From the IMG/VR virus record IMGVR_UViG_3300037882_001611, positions 1 through 62,432 of that record: DNA of 62,432 bases. One strand, given 5' to 3'. Source of the stretch: a virus. The notes under the pieces are model-generated. The model ran no database searches. It was not told the origin of the DNA and saw only the letters and a list, made by a program, of their open reading frames with translations. The position numbers and the translations under genes were made by a program. The first letter of the stretch is position 1, and each line of letters opens with the position of its first letter. Of this stretch, positions 27,819 through 37,345 are shown in pieces.

Positions 27819-30005
27819 TTACTTACGCTCGAAGCGTTTTCCAACAGTGACCATAATGGTTGCATCGATCTCACTCTCTTTGAGCGGATTGTTGAGCTTC
27901 TTGTTAAAGTCATGCACTTGTTGCTGAACCGATATCAGATCCATACCGCTATCTACGAGAGCTAAAGCATATTTGATCATTTGATTGTTACGATTTCCTG
28001 AAGCGATGCGTTGAGCAAACCATCGTTCGAGGTTATCGAGACTTTCGAGGGATTGCATTCCCTTCTTGTATGCTTCGTTCTTCGAAGTCTTCGGAATAAA
28101 TGGAAGAGCATCGAGAAACTCACCATCCATGTTATAATGGTATTCGCCGTTATCAAAGCATTCCCATTTTTTTGATCTTTGGTTGGCTGATTCGTCTGTT
28201 TTGAACGGGAGCCAGTCCATGAAAGAATTCATGAACTCTTTATATTCCTCCGAGTCCAATTGAAGATTATAGTTGATGGGAATGATAAGACGGAAACGAT
28301 CTGGACCAATAATGTCATCTCCGTATTCATTGATACCTTCAAATATTTGATGACGTTTGGTGGTATAAGTCATGAACTTGAATTCTTTCATCAGTTCATG
28401 AACTGTTGCTATAGGAATAGCTCCATCAACATCAATAACAATCATGTTGAATCCAGCGATCACATTTTCTTCTGCACGATGGTTTTTCGTGAAGTGGTGA
28501 TTGGCCCAGTGATATCCGGAAGCTTGGGTCATGTAGTGAAGTTGATCAAATGGAGCACATTCTCCAGTATAGTTATAAGCCCAATGATCTGAATAAGAGA
28601 CAATCATTTCATTGAGATCAGTCTCCTTGAGCTTCTCACCCTTGAAGAATTCAATACCGTCAATGAAACTTTTCTTGATAATGATATGCTTTTTATAGCC
28701 CCATGCCATAGCAAGGGTCATCATTTCATTACGAGCAGCATTACCAGATTTATAGAATGGTAGTGCTTCGTGGAGATCGGCATGAGTTACTTCTACGTCT
28801 ACGTCAGCAATATAGCGAGCCAACTTCACATAGGCTTTTTCACGATTTAGAATATCCTGAAATGCTCGACCAGACTCTTCAACGAGCAAAATGGCCGACA
28901 TGAGATGACTCATTTCGATTTCATTGCTTTCGTCTACGAACGCTAAAGCACCGGCCAGCTTGAGAGCTTTGAAATAGCGATGGCTTAGTTCAGCCTTCTT
29001 GATGTCTTCGTGTTCAGCCAGCTTATCAGAGGCGTGCTCACAGGCGATTTTATAAGTTAAAAGTTGAATGCCAACGTCATCTTCAACAATCATTTTCCAG
29101 CCATACATGGCTGGATCAGCCAGTTTATGGAATTGAGCTGCCCATTTGTTGACAAGAGCATTATTGTTGGGTTCGACGAGACGCTGATAAATCTCTTCAG
29201 GTGTCATAGAATTCAGAGCCTTACGGTTCTGTTGACCCCAGCCAAAGATGCAACGTCGAGCATAGCCTGTATCGAGGAACGAGTAGAACTGATCCTCAGT
29301 CTGTCCACCATCAAGCAATTTTGAAGGAGTACCAAATAACAGCATATTGGTAGGTGTTTTCCCATCGAGTTCTTCACCTCGTTGGTTGTCCGCTGTGTTT
29401 TTGATGAGCTTTTGTTTAACGATCCCCTGATCGTAAAGTTCAAGAAACAAGGTCAAGACATCGACGTTACCAATAAGGTTAGAGCCGATTTCATCAATTT
29501 GTAGATTGATCGAGCCACAGGCAGATAGAAGTAGCTTATGGCGAAGTTGCTTTACCGCAGGAGGTGTTCCAGAGTCGAATGTGAACGGATAAGCACCAGC
29601 AGATTTGAATTCCCGTTCAGCTTTCTCAAATTCCTCTTGTGGATCTGTCCCGTTTCGAGCGGCACGTCCATTGGCGATGACCCAGAGATTTTGTTCAGCA
29701 ATGGTTGGAAAAGTGTCTTCCATGAAACGCTTTTTGAATGGGCGTAGAAGTTCGTTTTCGAACACATTAACGCTGTGCCCTTTACCATAGCCAGAAGTAG
29801 CTAGAGCAAGGGCATATATATTGACAGGGATCTCACCACGATCTTTAGTGCTAATGGTAGCACGTTGAGAGCTTGCCATTTTTCCAAGAAAATATGCAGC
29901 TTCAACACGGAAGAAACCCTTGTCAGTGTTTTGAGTCTTGTTGCAGAGCACTTCGACGATTTCTTCAATCGCCGGATGGTGTTGCACTCCAGTTAAGTCA
30001 ATCAT
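27819..30005 (-). CDS. Primase-like replication protein, N4 gp43-like (DUF3987-type)
   Basis: The 728-residue protein has an N-terminal part like phage DUF3987 proteins (ALATSGYGKGHS, DEIGSNLIGN and LLFGTPSKLLDGG). Its C-terminal part resembles an archaeo-eukaryotic-type primase: FNMIVIDVDGAIPI carries a DxD metal pair and GPDRFRLIIPINYN a basic strand further on. In N4, gp43 is needed for replication and is a proposed primase. Its start overlaps the stop of the nuclease gene (ATGA). The polymerising role is inferred from the DxD context. Confidence 0.85.
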   Translation of the reverse strand: MIDLTGVQHHPAIEEIVEVLCNKTQNTDKGFFRVEAAYFLGKMASSQRATISTKDRGEIPVNIYALALATSGYGKGHSVNVFENELLRPFKKRFMEDTFPTIAEQNLWVIANGRAARNGTDPQEEFEKAEREFKSAGAYPFTFDSGTPPAVKQLRHKLLLSACGSINLQIDEIGSNLIGNVDVLTLFLELYDQGIVKQKLIKNTADNQRGEELDGKTPTNMLLFGTPSKLLDGGQTEDQFYSFLDTGYARRCIFGWGQQNRKALNSMTPEEIYQRLVEPNNNALVNKWAAQFHKLADPAMYGWKMIVEDDVGIQLLTYKIACEHASDKLAEHEDIKKAELSHRYFKALKLAGALAFVDESNEIEMSHLMSAILLVEESGRAFQDILNREKAYVKLARYIADVDVEVTHADLHEALPFYKSGNAARNEMMTLAMAWGYKKHIIIKKSFIDGIEFFKGEKLKETDLNEMIVSYSDHWAYNYTGECAPFDQLHYMTQASGYHWANHHFTKNHRAEENVIAGFNMIVIDVDGAIPIATVHELMKEFKFMTYTTKRHQIFEGINEYGDDIIGPDRFRLIIPINYNLQLDSEEYKEFMNSFMDWLPFKTDESANQRSKKWECFDNGEYHYNMDGEFLDALPFIPKTSKNEAYKKGMQSLESLDNLERWFAQRIASGNRNNQMIKYALALVDSGMDLISVQQQVHDFNKKLNNPLKESEIDATIMVTVGKRFERK

Positions 30006-30991
30006 GCGAAATACCTGTCCTTTTGTTTACAGATGGAGAAAGCAGCACAATATTTTTCACATCGCTTTGGTTCACCAAGCTTAGTGATGACTATACCTTT
30101 ACCCTTTTCAGCACGGTATGCATCAGCTTCAGCTTTGGTATCGAAGTTTTTAGTCGAACGACCATCAGTCTTCGAGGGATCAGCAAAGTATTTGAATTGA
30201 GGATCCGAACGCCAGATGTCAGCATCAGAACATTCGATCATAGCTTCTTCAGGAAGAGTCATGTTCTTCTTGATGTCATGGAGCTTTGCCTTGACGTACA
30301 GTTCTGTGTCTTCAAGACTGAGGAGCGGAAGATCTTTATGCTTCACTCGGCTTTGTGGGTATTTTGGATTGGTTCGAGCCTGCATTTTCTGCCAATCAGT
30401 GAAAATATAATTGACTCGCATAAAATCTTCAGTGATCCGAGGCATTTCCCGAGCAGCATCAATCCAGCGATATAAGCTCCCCTGAAGACGATTGTCTTCG
30501 TCTCTGGTTCCGAATACCCAACCAAAAGCAGAAGTGCTCTTGTTGTCTTCTACGTGGCCTTCTGCGACCAAATCGAACTTACCTCCGATGGTCACACCGT
30601 TGATCTCTCGGAAGCCACGTTGCTCCAGATAAATTGGAATTATATCAGGATTGGCGAGACGTTCTTCGTCAGTAGGATTGATTGCCACAAGGTTAATGAC
30701 GTGCTCAGGAATACCGAGTTTGGTTAAATTGGTGCGATAATTTTTGACCCACGCTTTTTCGATGGAGTCATGAATTGAATGGCCGAGACCACGTGAGATG
30801 TAATCTTCAACGTCTTCCACCTGTTGCTCAATGGGCACACGTCGAGCAAGTACAATTTGCTTGGTAGGACGCATTAAGGTGGTGACGGAGATATACTCCT
30901 TAAAACCTTGACTGGCTTGATAATCATACTCATCATTGATGAGCCAAACTGCAAGTGAAAGGGAAATGTCGGTATTGTTCGTGATCTTCAC
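30002..30991 (-). CDS. PD-(D/E)xK nuclease with C-terminal cysteine cluster, N4 gp42 position
   Basis: The 329-residue protein has a RecB/Cas4-type nuclease core: GVTIGGKFDLVAEG gives the first aspartate and VEDNKST the D-x-K pair (about residues 150-175). The C-terminus has four closely spaced cysteines (RCEKYCAAFSICKQ) with an upstream acidic region, recalling the iron-sulphur clasp of Cas4- and AddB-like exonucleases. It is coupled to the primase-like gene and lies in the replication block, so DNA end processing is likely. Metal-cluster binding is inferred. Confidence 0.82.
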   Translation of the reverse strand: MKITNNTDISLSLAVWLINDEYDYQASQGFKEYISVTTLMRPTKQIVLARRVPIEQQVEDVEDYISRGLGHSIHDSIEKAWVKNYRTNLTKLGIPEHVINLVAINPTDEERLANPDIIPIYLEQRGFREINGVTIGGKFDLVAEGHVEDNKSTSAFGWVFGTRDEDNRLQGSLYRWIDAAREMPRITEDFMRVNYIFTDWQKMQARTNPKYPQSRVKHKDLPLLSLEDTELYVKAKLHDIKKNMTLPEEAMIECSDADIWRSDPQFKYFADPSKTDGRSTKNFDTKAEADAYRAEKGKGIVITKLGEPKRCEKYCAAFSICKQKDRYFA

Positions 30992-31019
30992 GATCTTTCT
31001 CCAGATCTAAAGGGGAATA

Positions 31020-31048
31020 AAGCGGCAGCCCTAAAAGAGCTGCCGCTT
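31020..31048 (-). terminator. Hairpin after the 111-residue protein gene
   Basis: AAGCGGCAGC pairs with GCTGCCGCTT around a 9-base loop (10 bp), followed on the minus strand by TATTCCCC. The U-tract is poor, so it may be a weak terminator or mRNA-end stabiliser ahead of the nuclease gene. Confidence 0.6.
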
Positions 31049-31100
31049 CGAAAATCAATTTAAGGGTACTTACTCGAATGGGAGTTCGAGTTGTTTTTCC

Positions 31101-31436
31101 TCAGACCGATTCACTTGTGGGTTGGTGTTCATCTTCAGCGCCCTTTCGCTTCAGATAACGCAGGATCCGACCAGCATAATGAACGATTTTCTCAGCACCA
31201 TAAATGGCATCATGACCCGGTTTACCATTGGCTTTCCGGGCATTAGCTGATCGCCAAATTTCCTTGAAAATATTGGCTTCGTTCGGAGTTAGTTCGAGTG
31301 CTTCGATGACATCTTCACACTCGGCCCGATATGCAGGCTGATCCTCTCGCTGGGGATGCGTCACATGAACGAGGTAATAATTTACCCGTCCCCCAGTGAG
31401 CTTTGTTTCGGCGGTGATGACAGGAATGTTACCCAT
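31101..31436 (-). CDS. Conserved small protein of the replication block
   Basis: The 111-residue protein begins MGNIPVITAETKLTGGRVNYYLVHVTHP and has a mixed sheet/helix N-terminal half and a basic helical C-terminal half (residues 60-100, RSANARKANGKPGHDAIYGAEKIVHYAGRILRYLKRK). It lies between the DNA polymerase/116-residue gene and the nuclease gene, with a four-base gap to the gene upstream. I recognise it as a gene type common in N4-like phages but cannot assign a function. Confidence 0.8.
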   Translation of the reverse strand: MGNIPVITAETKLTGGRVNYYLVHVTHPQREDQPAYRAECEDVIEALELTPNEANIFKEIWRSANARKANGKPGHDAIYGAEKIVHYAGRILRYLKRKGAEDEHQPTSESV

Positions 31437-31439
31437 TGA

Positions 31440-31790
31440 TCAAACTTCCAAAGCAGGACTGTTGTTAGAAGTTTTTTCTTCAGTGGGTAATTTTGGCTCT
31501 TCGAGTGCAGCCTGAAATTCTTCCTCAGCCATCTCACCGAGATACGAGACACTCAGAATAACGATGTCATGAATGTTGGCAAGTTCAGGTTCCGGGAGCT
31601 TCATAATGAAACTCTTATGGAGATTCTGTTGTGCCTTGGCTAATTTTTGAGCAGGAAAACGTGTATCGTCGTGACGAACGATAGCATTGACGAAGATGTT
31701 ACTGGGTTGGATGTTTTCCAAATTGTTGATGTCACCAACAGTGAACATGATTGAACCAGAGATCAAGAAGTAATGCTTTTTTTGGGACAT
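31440..31790 (-). CDS. Conserved small protein downstream of DNA polymerase
   Basis: The 116-residue protein starts after a good ribosome-binding site (AGGAG 9 nt upstream). It has a beta-rich core (HYFLISGSIMFTVGD… IHDIVILSVSYLGEM) and an acidic, disordered C-terminus (EEPKLPTEEKTSNNSPALEV). No motif identifies it. Co-transcription with the 111-residue gene and DNA polymerase suggests a replication role. Confidence 0.78.
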   Translation of the reverse strand: MSQKKHYFLISGSIMFTVGDINNLENIQPSNIFVNAIVRHDDTRFPAQKLAKAQQNLHKSFIMKLPEPELANIHDIVILSVSYLGEMAEEEFQAALEEPKLPTEEKTSNNSPALEV

Positions 31791-31813
31791 GGGTTTCTCC
31801 TGTGGAAAATGTG

Positions 31814-31869
31814 AGGGGCAATCGACCCCTTAGTGGTCAAACGGATGACTGGCATATCAGCCAATCATC
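31814..31869 (-). terminator. Tandem hairpins after the DNA polymerase gene
   Basis: Two stems follow the polymerase stop on the minus strand: GATGATTGGC/GCCAGTCATC (10 bp, one wobble) and AGGGG/CCCCT. Neither has a strong U-tract, so they may attenuate or stabilise rather than fully stop transcription. Confidence 0.5.
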
Positions 31870-31876
31870 AACAAAA

Positions 31877-34534
31877 CTAGGTGTTTTCTCGAAGATGTTC
31901 ATCGATGATCGAGAAAATTTCCTCTTCTGTGGCACCGTTGGATAAGGTGATTTCGGTATTCCAATTTGGATAGAATATGCCAAATTGTCCACCAATGTTC
32001 ACCTCATCATGTGCAATGGCAGGGTCTTCCTGCCACTGAACAGCTTTGACCAAATGGTCATTTGTATATTTGATAGTCTTGATATCGTCTCGAATGATAA
32101 AATATTGAGCATCGTGGATCTGGGCACTAGGCTTGATATCCATACAATGTTCACCCTTACGGACTTTATCATTGAATTCGACACCAGCTCTTGAATTGAG
32201 TAGGCAATAACTCTGACCAAGAGCATTGCCCGCTGTTCGCCCTTCAGCTTGAGCTTGATATGGAGTCTTACTGGTTCCACGAATAACTTGATGTAGTAGT
32301 GGTGTTCGCAATCGTAAACCGAATGCGATAGTCACATATCCATCTTTGGATGCTTGTTCCAATTTATCCTCAACCCATTGGTCGCTGACCTTATAGAGTT
32401 CGTGATATTTAGCCTCAACATCCTTGGCTTGTTCTTCACTGAAACCGTATTTCTTGACGAGAGCCACCCATGTTCCCTGATAGGTCAGGGTAAAAGTAGG
32501 GTTCTTGGATCGATCACGAAGGGGTTTATATTTCTTCTGGATCGAGTTGATGCTGGCTACTTCATTTGAATCAATGTCCAACATTTGGTTTCCAAAATAT
32601 GCATAGGCACGTAGAGAATGCCCATCATATCCGTCAGTGTAAACCTTGAGTTTGTTTGGATCCTTGGTGGTCAGAGCAGAGATGCGGTCTTCAAGCGAGT
32701 TGAAGTCAATACCGCAGAACAACCAGCCCGGAGGTGCTTCGAAGCAGCTCTTAATGAGCTTGGCATAACGAAGTTTCATAGGATGACCCTTACCTGTAGA
32801 AGGTAGGTTTTGGAGATTAGGGCCAGAACTGCTCAAACGACCTGAAAGTGTGCCTCCAAGATTGAAATAACCAAATAGATAATGCCATCCATCCGGACCT
32901 TGGACGGAACCAAGAATGGATGGCATAAAATTGGTGGTGAGCACATCAATGATGTTATAAAGTTGGAAGCCTTCCAACAAATTTTTGATCTCAGGATCAT
33001 CAACACGATTGACGAGAGCTTCGATAGTTTCTCCATCAGTGGATGGCATCTTACTATCGGTATAATTGATCTCAGGAAGTCCGAGATAAGTGAAAAACAA
33101 TGCTCGTTTTTGTGGATCAGAATTTGGATTGAATTGTTGTGGTTCATCACCCAATTCGATACGTTTGGTTATAAGCTTTGTATTTCGTTTTTTCATATGC
33201 TCTACATCGAGGTATTCTCTAGTAAAGCGTTGAATAATCGGACTGTTCATAATTTGCTGACGAGCACCATCCAATTCACTTTCGAGAATTGTATTAACTT
33301 CGCGTGCTCGATGGATGTTTACTGGCATACCAGTAAGCTGCATCTGAACGATATCTACTGTGGTTGGTTGAAACAATTCTCGATAAATCGGAAGCTGTTG
33401 ATCCGTAACCAGTGTCTTCCAATGTTTTTTATAGGTGTACCAAGTGCTGAGTCCGTCTACCAAGTTATATTGGAGAAGATCTGGAAGTGGAATTTTTCGG
33501 ATGTCAGAGATTTCATCTTGTGCATAATTACCAGCAAATTCCTGAGCCTGATCTTTTAGACCTAGTTTGTTACCAGCACAGGAATTGGTGGCGAGATAGG
33601 TAATGAGCTTAGTGCAGTCCCATCCACCATGATCTCCAAGCATGATGCTCAATCCATATAGCAAGCCTTTTTGATCGAGGATGTGCTCCATGAAGAGTTG
33701 ATAGACCAATACGTAAACATCATAACCAATGCTATGCCACATGATCGTGACATTCATTTCTCGGGCAAGTTCAAAGAATCGCTTGAGTAGAGCACGTCGA
33801 TGAGGATTGATTCGTTGAAAACCGTAAGTGCCATCAATTTCAGCAGCACGCGGATTGATTTTATTATGAGGTACATAATCTACAGGGAAGGCTATTCCTT
33901 CTCCTTGGTTCCAACAGAATGTAATTGTACCGATGCCAGTACTATAGTGTTTAAGACTAAACCCTTCAATATCAGATGAAAGCGTTTTGTGATTTTCGAG
34001 TAGTTTAATTAACCACTCTTCGATTTCCTGATCAGTATCAGGATAAGCAGCAAACTTGATGATACTATCACCGGGTGGAGTATAATTACCATTTTTATGG
34101 TCAACCAGTGCTCGCATTGCCTGAGTGATTTTAGATTTGGTTTTCTCAGGATCATAAAAGATCTGAGCAAAGTTGGGAATATAAATGACTTTGAAGTCAC
34201 CGAAAGGACTGTCCATCACATAGCCGAGATTGGCTTCAATTTTTGTTGCTTTAGTAAGTGCCTTGAAATATTCTCCATCTGCACAGAGAACATATTTGAC
34301 TTTCATATCAGCAAAAATCGGAGCGAGTTCTTCAGTGATATATAACCGCATTTCGGCCATGCTGGTTTTTTTCTTGTCCATTGAATAATGCAGATCGATT
34401 ATCAACATATCATTTGGATCAAGACTCGATGTATCAAGATATGCCTTTTTGATTTCATCCTTACGGATGACTGGAACCAAGAGACAAACAGGATAGACCG
34501 ATTGTTCTGTTTCGGAAAAGAAGGCGTAATTCAT
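31877..34534 (-). CDS. Family A DNA polymerase with 3'-5' exonuclease, N4 gp39-like
   Basis: The 885-residue replicative polymerase resembles N4 gp39 in size. The exonuclease domain has the DxE motif at D188-E190 (SSDIEGFSL). The polymerase domain has motif A at D610 (IDFNSLEDR), motif B in RDRSKNPTFTLTYQGT, and motif C H807-D808 (QIHDAQYF). GAGGT lies just before the ATG, inside the short gap after the preceding gene. No 5'-3' exonuclease domain is present, as in other N4-like enzymes. Confidence 0.95.
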   Translation of the reverse strand: MNYAFFSETEQSVYPVCLLVPVIRKDEIKKAYLDTSSLDPNDMLIIDLHYSMDKKKTSMAEMRLYITEELAPIFADMKVKYVLCADGEYFKALTKATKIEANLGYVMDSPFGDFKVIYIPNFAQIFYDPEKTKSKITQAMRALVDHKNGNYTPPGDSIIKFAAYPDTDQEIEEWLIKLLENHKTLSSDIEGFSLKHYSTGIGTITFCWNQGEGIAFPVDYVPHNKINPRAAEIDGTYGFQRINPHRRALLKRFFELAREMNVTIMWHSIGYDVYVLVYQLFMEHILDQKGLLYGLSIMLGDHGGWDCTKLITYLATNSCAGNKLGLKDQAQEFAGNYAQDEISDIRKIPLPDLLQYNLVDGLSTWYTYKKHWKTLVTDQQLPIYRELFQPTTVDIVQMQLTGMPVNIHRAREVNTILESELDGARQQIMNSPIIQRFTREYLDVEHMKKRNTKLITKRIELGDEPQQFNPNSDPQKRALFFTYLGLPEINYTDSKMPSTDGETIEALVNRVDDPEIKNLLEGFQLYNIIDVLTTNFMPSILGSVQGPDGWHYLFGYFNLGGTLSGRLSSSGPNLQNLPSTGKGHPMKLRYAKLIKSCFEAPPGWLFCGIDFNSLEDRISALTTKDPNKLKVYTDGYDGHSLRAYAYFGNQMLDIDSNEVASINSIQKKYKPLRDRSKNPTFTLTYQGTWVALVKKYGFSEEQAKDVEAKYHELYKVSDQWVEDKLEQASKDGYVTIAFGLRLRTPLLHQVIRGTSKTPYQAQAEGRTAGNALGQSYCLLNSRAGVEFNDKVRKGEHCMDIKPSAQIHDAQYFIIRDDIKTIKYTNDHLVKAVQWQEDPAIAHDEVNIGGQFGIFYPNWNTEITLSNGATEEEIFSIIDEHLRENT

Positions 34535-34549
34535 GAAGCGACCTCAGCT

Positions 34550-35092
34550 TTAGTACAACAGACGAGCTGCACTATACATTTCGATTTTGGGTAGCAGTTT
34601 TTCAAATTGTCTGCTTGCTCGTACATCCTGACGCAGTGACCACCCTTGTTCATTATGACGGGGTAGATTTGCCAAAGCAGGGAGCATGGATGCGAGACAA
34701 TCTGGAAGGCTGTCTCGCATATCCTGAAGAGTTTCGCAGGGGTCTGCAAGCTTGAATATGATCTGCCCGATGAAGCGTTCATCGTCAGCTACAATTTTGG
34801 CATCCTTGAGATGCCATTCAATTTTGTCGGTGAGATCATCATGGAGTGTATATTTACCTCCGGGCGCTACTGTTTGAAAGCCTTGAGCTGTATAATATTC
34901 TCCATAATAGAGAAAGCCAGCAGCCTGAACGCCTAATAGTTCGTTATTCTTTCGAATAAGATCAGCAACTGCTTTGTCGAGTCGTCGCTTTTCGGCGACG
35001 AATAACTCTGAAAGCAAATGTTTTATTAGTTTGAACATTGAACTACCGGGATTTGGTAGTTGAGAATTTATATCTGAATTTTTGTTGGCCAT
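34550..35092 (-). CDS. Conserved protein between helicase and DNA polymerase (gp38 position)
   Basis: The protein has 180 residues from the ATG at 35092, which follows AGGAC and lies 10 bases after the helicase stop; a longer frame upstream would run through helicase sequence. It contains a basic helical N-terminal region (LLSELFVAEKRRLDKAVADLIRKNNELLG) and an aspartate-rich middle (DDLTDKIEWHLKDAKIVADDERFIGQII). Its position corresponds to N4 gene 38. No function can be read from the sequence. Confidence 0.8.
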   Translation of the reverse strand: MANKNSDINSQLPNPGSSMFKLIKHLLSELFVAEKRRLDKAVADLIRKNNELLGVQAAGFLYYGEYYTAQGFQTVAPGGKYTLHDDLTDKIEWHLKDAKIVADDERFIGQIIFKLADPCETLQDMRDSLPDCLASMLPALANLPRHNEQGWSLRQDVRASRQFEKLLPKIEMYSAARLLY

Positions 35093-35102
35093 AGTGTTTG
35101 TC

Positions 35103-36422
35103 CTATACGATAAGGCCACCATACTTCTGGGCCAGTTCTCCATAAAAGATAATGCGTTTTCGGGCACGAGAACCCGCCACATAAAGCATACGGGCAACCT
35201 GTGATGGATTATGACAGGTGCTGATGTTTGCTACATCAATGAACACTGTATCAAGTGAAGATCCTTGAGCCTTATAGATAGTAGATCCGTCACGTTGACG
35301 TAAATCGAGAACGTGTTTTTTCAGATTGTAATAAGCAGGCCAATTTTTCCGACTAGATAACCATTTGAGAATAGCTGCAAAATGTGTTCGATCTTTAGGT
35401 AGTTTCACATCAGTGAAAGTCATACCCAAACGATTACGAATATCACATTCGTAGACTTCGATCTCAACATCTTGTCCTTCGAAATTATCAATCCAAAGAA
35501 CAATTGTTTTTGGTTTAATCGAAAGGATTTCAACCTCTTCTTCGACTGATAACATATATCGATTAAGTGGGATTGCAGTGTTGTTGATGAGTTGTTCACC
35601 TACGGTGAATTCATCTGGTAGATTGCGGAGAAAACGAACATGATCATTGTATTCAACAACTCGCTTATTGGTATATGCAAGAATACGTGAATCCAAAGTC
35701 TGCTGTGAAAAATGAGACTGGATAGCCAGTTCCATCTGCTGGTCTGTGTACCAATCAATGATACCGGGAATGATTTGAATAGGTTTGAACTCACCAGTCT
35801 CGACTGTGGTACGAAGTTGCAGGTTCAGTGCATGTAATTCAGGAATGTTGGTCCGCATTGGCTGAGTGAGATGATAAATAGTCATCGGCACACGATAAAT
35901 TGGACTGATGGGTTCCATGATTGGAGTCATTTGACAATGATCACCAACCCACACAATTTTACACCCTTGGGTGCCCTCATGAGTTATATTGTAAAGCGGT
36001 GTGTCTACCATAGACCCTTCGTCCACAAACAATATTTTTCGTTCATGCACTGACCAATTTCTGGTTTTGGTAAGTTTGCTTTGTCCAGTATTGTAATCTT
36101 CTTGTACTTTGAGATTGAGAAAACTTTGAACGGTGCTGGTAGGCTTTCCAGCAGCAAGACTGAGAACTTCAGCAGCTTTATTGGTGGTAGCTGTCATTTC
36201 CACTGAATCAAACAATGGTGGTATTCCGATCAGCTTACAGCTTTGGAAATATTCAGGAATGATCTTATCGATCATAACGCCCATAAGATGTGTCTTTCCA
36301 GTACCACCGGGACCAGTGATACCCATTTCCTTCTCATCATTAAAAAGGAAATCGAAGAAGCCATCGGCAGCGATTTGTTGTTCTTGGTTCAGGTCCATGG
36401 TTGGGACATTATTCTGATCCAT
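35103..36422 (-). CDS. SF1 DNA helicase (Dda/RecD-like), N4 gp37-like
   Basis: The 439-residue protein starts at the ATG preceded by AGGAGAAT. It has the Q-motif-like LNQEQQIAADG, Walker A GPGGTGKTHL (about residue 38-45), Walker B ILFVDEGSM, a GDHCQM motif III, and a C-terminal UvrD-like domain with YKAQGSSLDTVFIDV. These are the SF1B helicase motifs of Dda/RecD type. It would unwind DNA at the replication fork with the polymerase encoded downstream. Confidence 0.93.
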   Translation of the reverse strand: MDQNNVPTMDLNQEQQIAADGFFDFLFNDEKEMGITGPGGTGKTHLMGVMIDKIIPEYFQSCKLIGIPPLFDSVEMTATTNKAAEVLSLAAGKPTSTVQSFLNLKVQEDYNTGQSKLTKTRNWSVHERKILFVDEGSMVDTPLYNITHEGTQGCKIVWVGDHCQMTPIMEPISPIYRVPMTIYHLTQPMRTNIPELHALNLQLRTTVETGEFKPIQIIPGIIDWYTDQQMELAIQSHFSQQTLDSRILAYTNKRVVEYNDHVRFLRNLPDEFTVGEQLINNTAIPLNRYMLSVEEEVEILSIKPKTIVLWIDNFEGQDVEIEVYECDIRNRLGMTFTDVKLPKDRTHFAAILKWLSSRKNWPAYYNLKKHVLDLRQRDGSTIYKAQGSSLDTVFIDVANISTCHNPSQVARMLYVAGSRARKRIIFYGELAQKYGGLIV

Positions 36423-36443
36423 TTTATTCTCCTGAAACATAAA

Positions 36444-36476
36444 GGGGAGAACCTCATATAAAATGAGATCCTCCCC
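36444..36476 (-). terminator. Terminator between MazG-like gene and helicase gene
   Basis: GGGGAG/CTCCCC and an inner CTCAT/ATGAG stem form one long hairpin with a 3-base bulge on each side, followed on the minus strand by TTTATGTTT. It lies just upstream of the helicase ribosome-binding site. Confidence 0.75.
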
Positions 36477-36499
36477 GAGCAGCTTTCGCTGTAGATTGA

Positions 36500-36946
36500 T
36501 TAGATGTACTTACGAAGATCAGCTTTGAAATAGTCTAGACCTTTGGCGATCTTTCCATTTCCATCGAAGATAGCTTCGCCATTGACAAACTTGGAATAGT
36601 TTGAACGATCAACTTCGTCAAGAGCACCTGAAATATCCATCTTCTGATCATGAGCACATCCAACAGCAGTTACGATCTGATCACAAAGTGCATCAAGATA
36701 ATTTTTGCGATCTTCGAGATTGATGCGAACAACAGAATCGTTGGCTTTGAGGTGTTCAGCCAATTTATGACAGGCGAGACTTGCTTCAGCAATTAGAGAA
36801 CTGGTTTCATCATTTAAGCCAGTGATCTCAGCGAGCATTTCACTGACTTCTTCAAAATGAACACCCATCTGTGTATGCAGATGTTTGGCATTGACGTTAG
36901 GACGAGCTATTTTGAACCAGTCGAGAATGGATTTGATCGTATTCAT
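36500..36946 (-). CDS. MazG-like nucleotide pyrophosphohydrolase
   Basis: The 148-residue all-helical protein has the E-x-x-E metal pair in HFEEVSEMLAE (about residues 30-37) and the second acidic motif in DALCDQIVTAVGCAHDQ (about 87-103). This is the arrangement of MazG/PRA-PH-type enzymes that hydrolyse nucleoside triphosphates to monophosphates. The C-terminal SKFVNGEAIFDGNGKIAKGLDYFKADLRKY is typical of phage versions. The start overlaps the preceding stop (ATGA). It probably tunes nucleotide pools, with dCTP deaminase and ThyX. Confidence 0.83.
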   Translation of the reverse strand: MNTIKSILDWFKIARPNVNAKHLHTQMGVHFEEVSEMLAEITGLNDETSSLIAEASLACHKLAEHLKANDSVVRINLEDRKNYLDALCDQIVTAVGCAHDQKMDISGALDEVDRSNYSKFVNGEAIFDGNGKIAKGLDYFKADLRKYI

Positions 36947-37266
36947 GGTTTTTCATTGTTCCGTGATTGACTGGCCAGATATTCCTTGGCTAGAAGATTG
37001 GTGATATAGTCCTTGATGGGCAAGTGCGGTCCCAATTGATCAGCGAGCCAATCAATCTGTACGGTTGTTAAGTGCCCGACTACATCTTCCATGAAGGTTC
37101 GACGAGTGTCAGCCGGTGGAATACCGAGTGATTTGAGTCGTTGAGTGATGGTTGTGTGGTGACAGCCAAGAAGATTGGCGATGGTAGCGAGAGAAAGTCC
37201 AACGCTGTTAAGCCGAATGATATCGGCATCACTGGCTTTTCGATTGGCTCGAAAGACTGAGGACAT
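36943..37266 (-). CDS. Small helix-turn-helix DNA-binding protein
   Basis: The protein has 107 residues from the ATG at 37266. Residues about 20-45 (GLSLATIANLLGCHHTTITQRLKSLGI) form a clear helix-turn-helix of the resolvase or sigma-region-4 type. The C-terminal half (WLADQLGPHLPIKDYITNLLAKEYL) is helical. An upstream ATG at 37296 would fall in a terminator hairpin and is less likely. It may regulate middle genes. The target is unknown. Confidence 0.8.
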   Translation of the reverse strand: MSSVFRANRKASDADIIRLNSVGLSLATIANLLGCHHTTITQRLKSLGIPPADTRRTFMEDVVGHLTTVQIDWLADQLGPHLPIKDYITNLLAKEYLASQSRNNEKP

Positions 37267-37279
37267 GGTTGTTTCCCAA

Positions 37280-37319
37280 AAAAATATCCTCACCACATTA
37301 CAGTGATGAGGATATTTTT
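37280..37319 (-). terminator. Terminator after the rIIB-like gene
   Basis: AAAAATATCCTCA pairs with TGAGGATATTTTT (13 bp) around a 14-base loop, with runs of T on both strands. It ends the rIIA/rIIB-like transcript directly before the HTH gene. Confidence 0.85.
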
Positions 37320-37345
37320 CAAGGTATCTTGGTGGAGATTTCTGA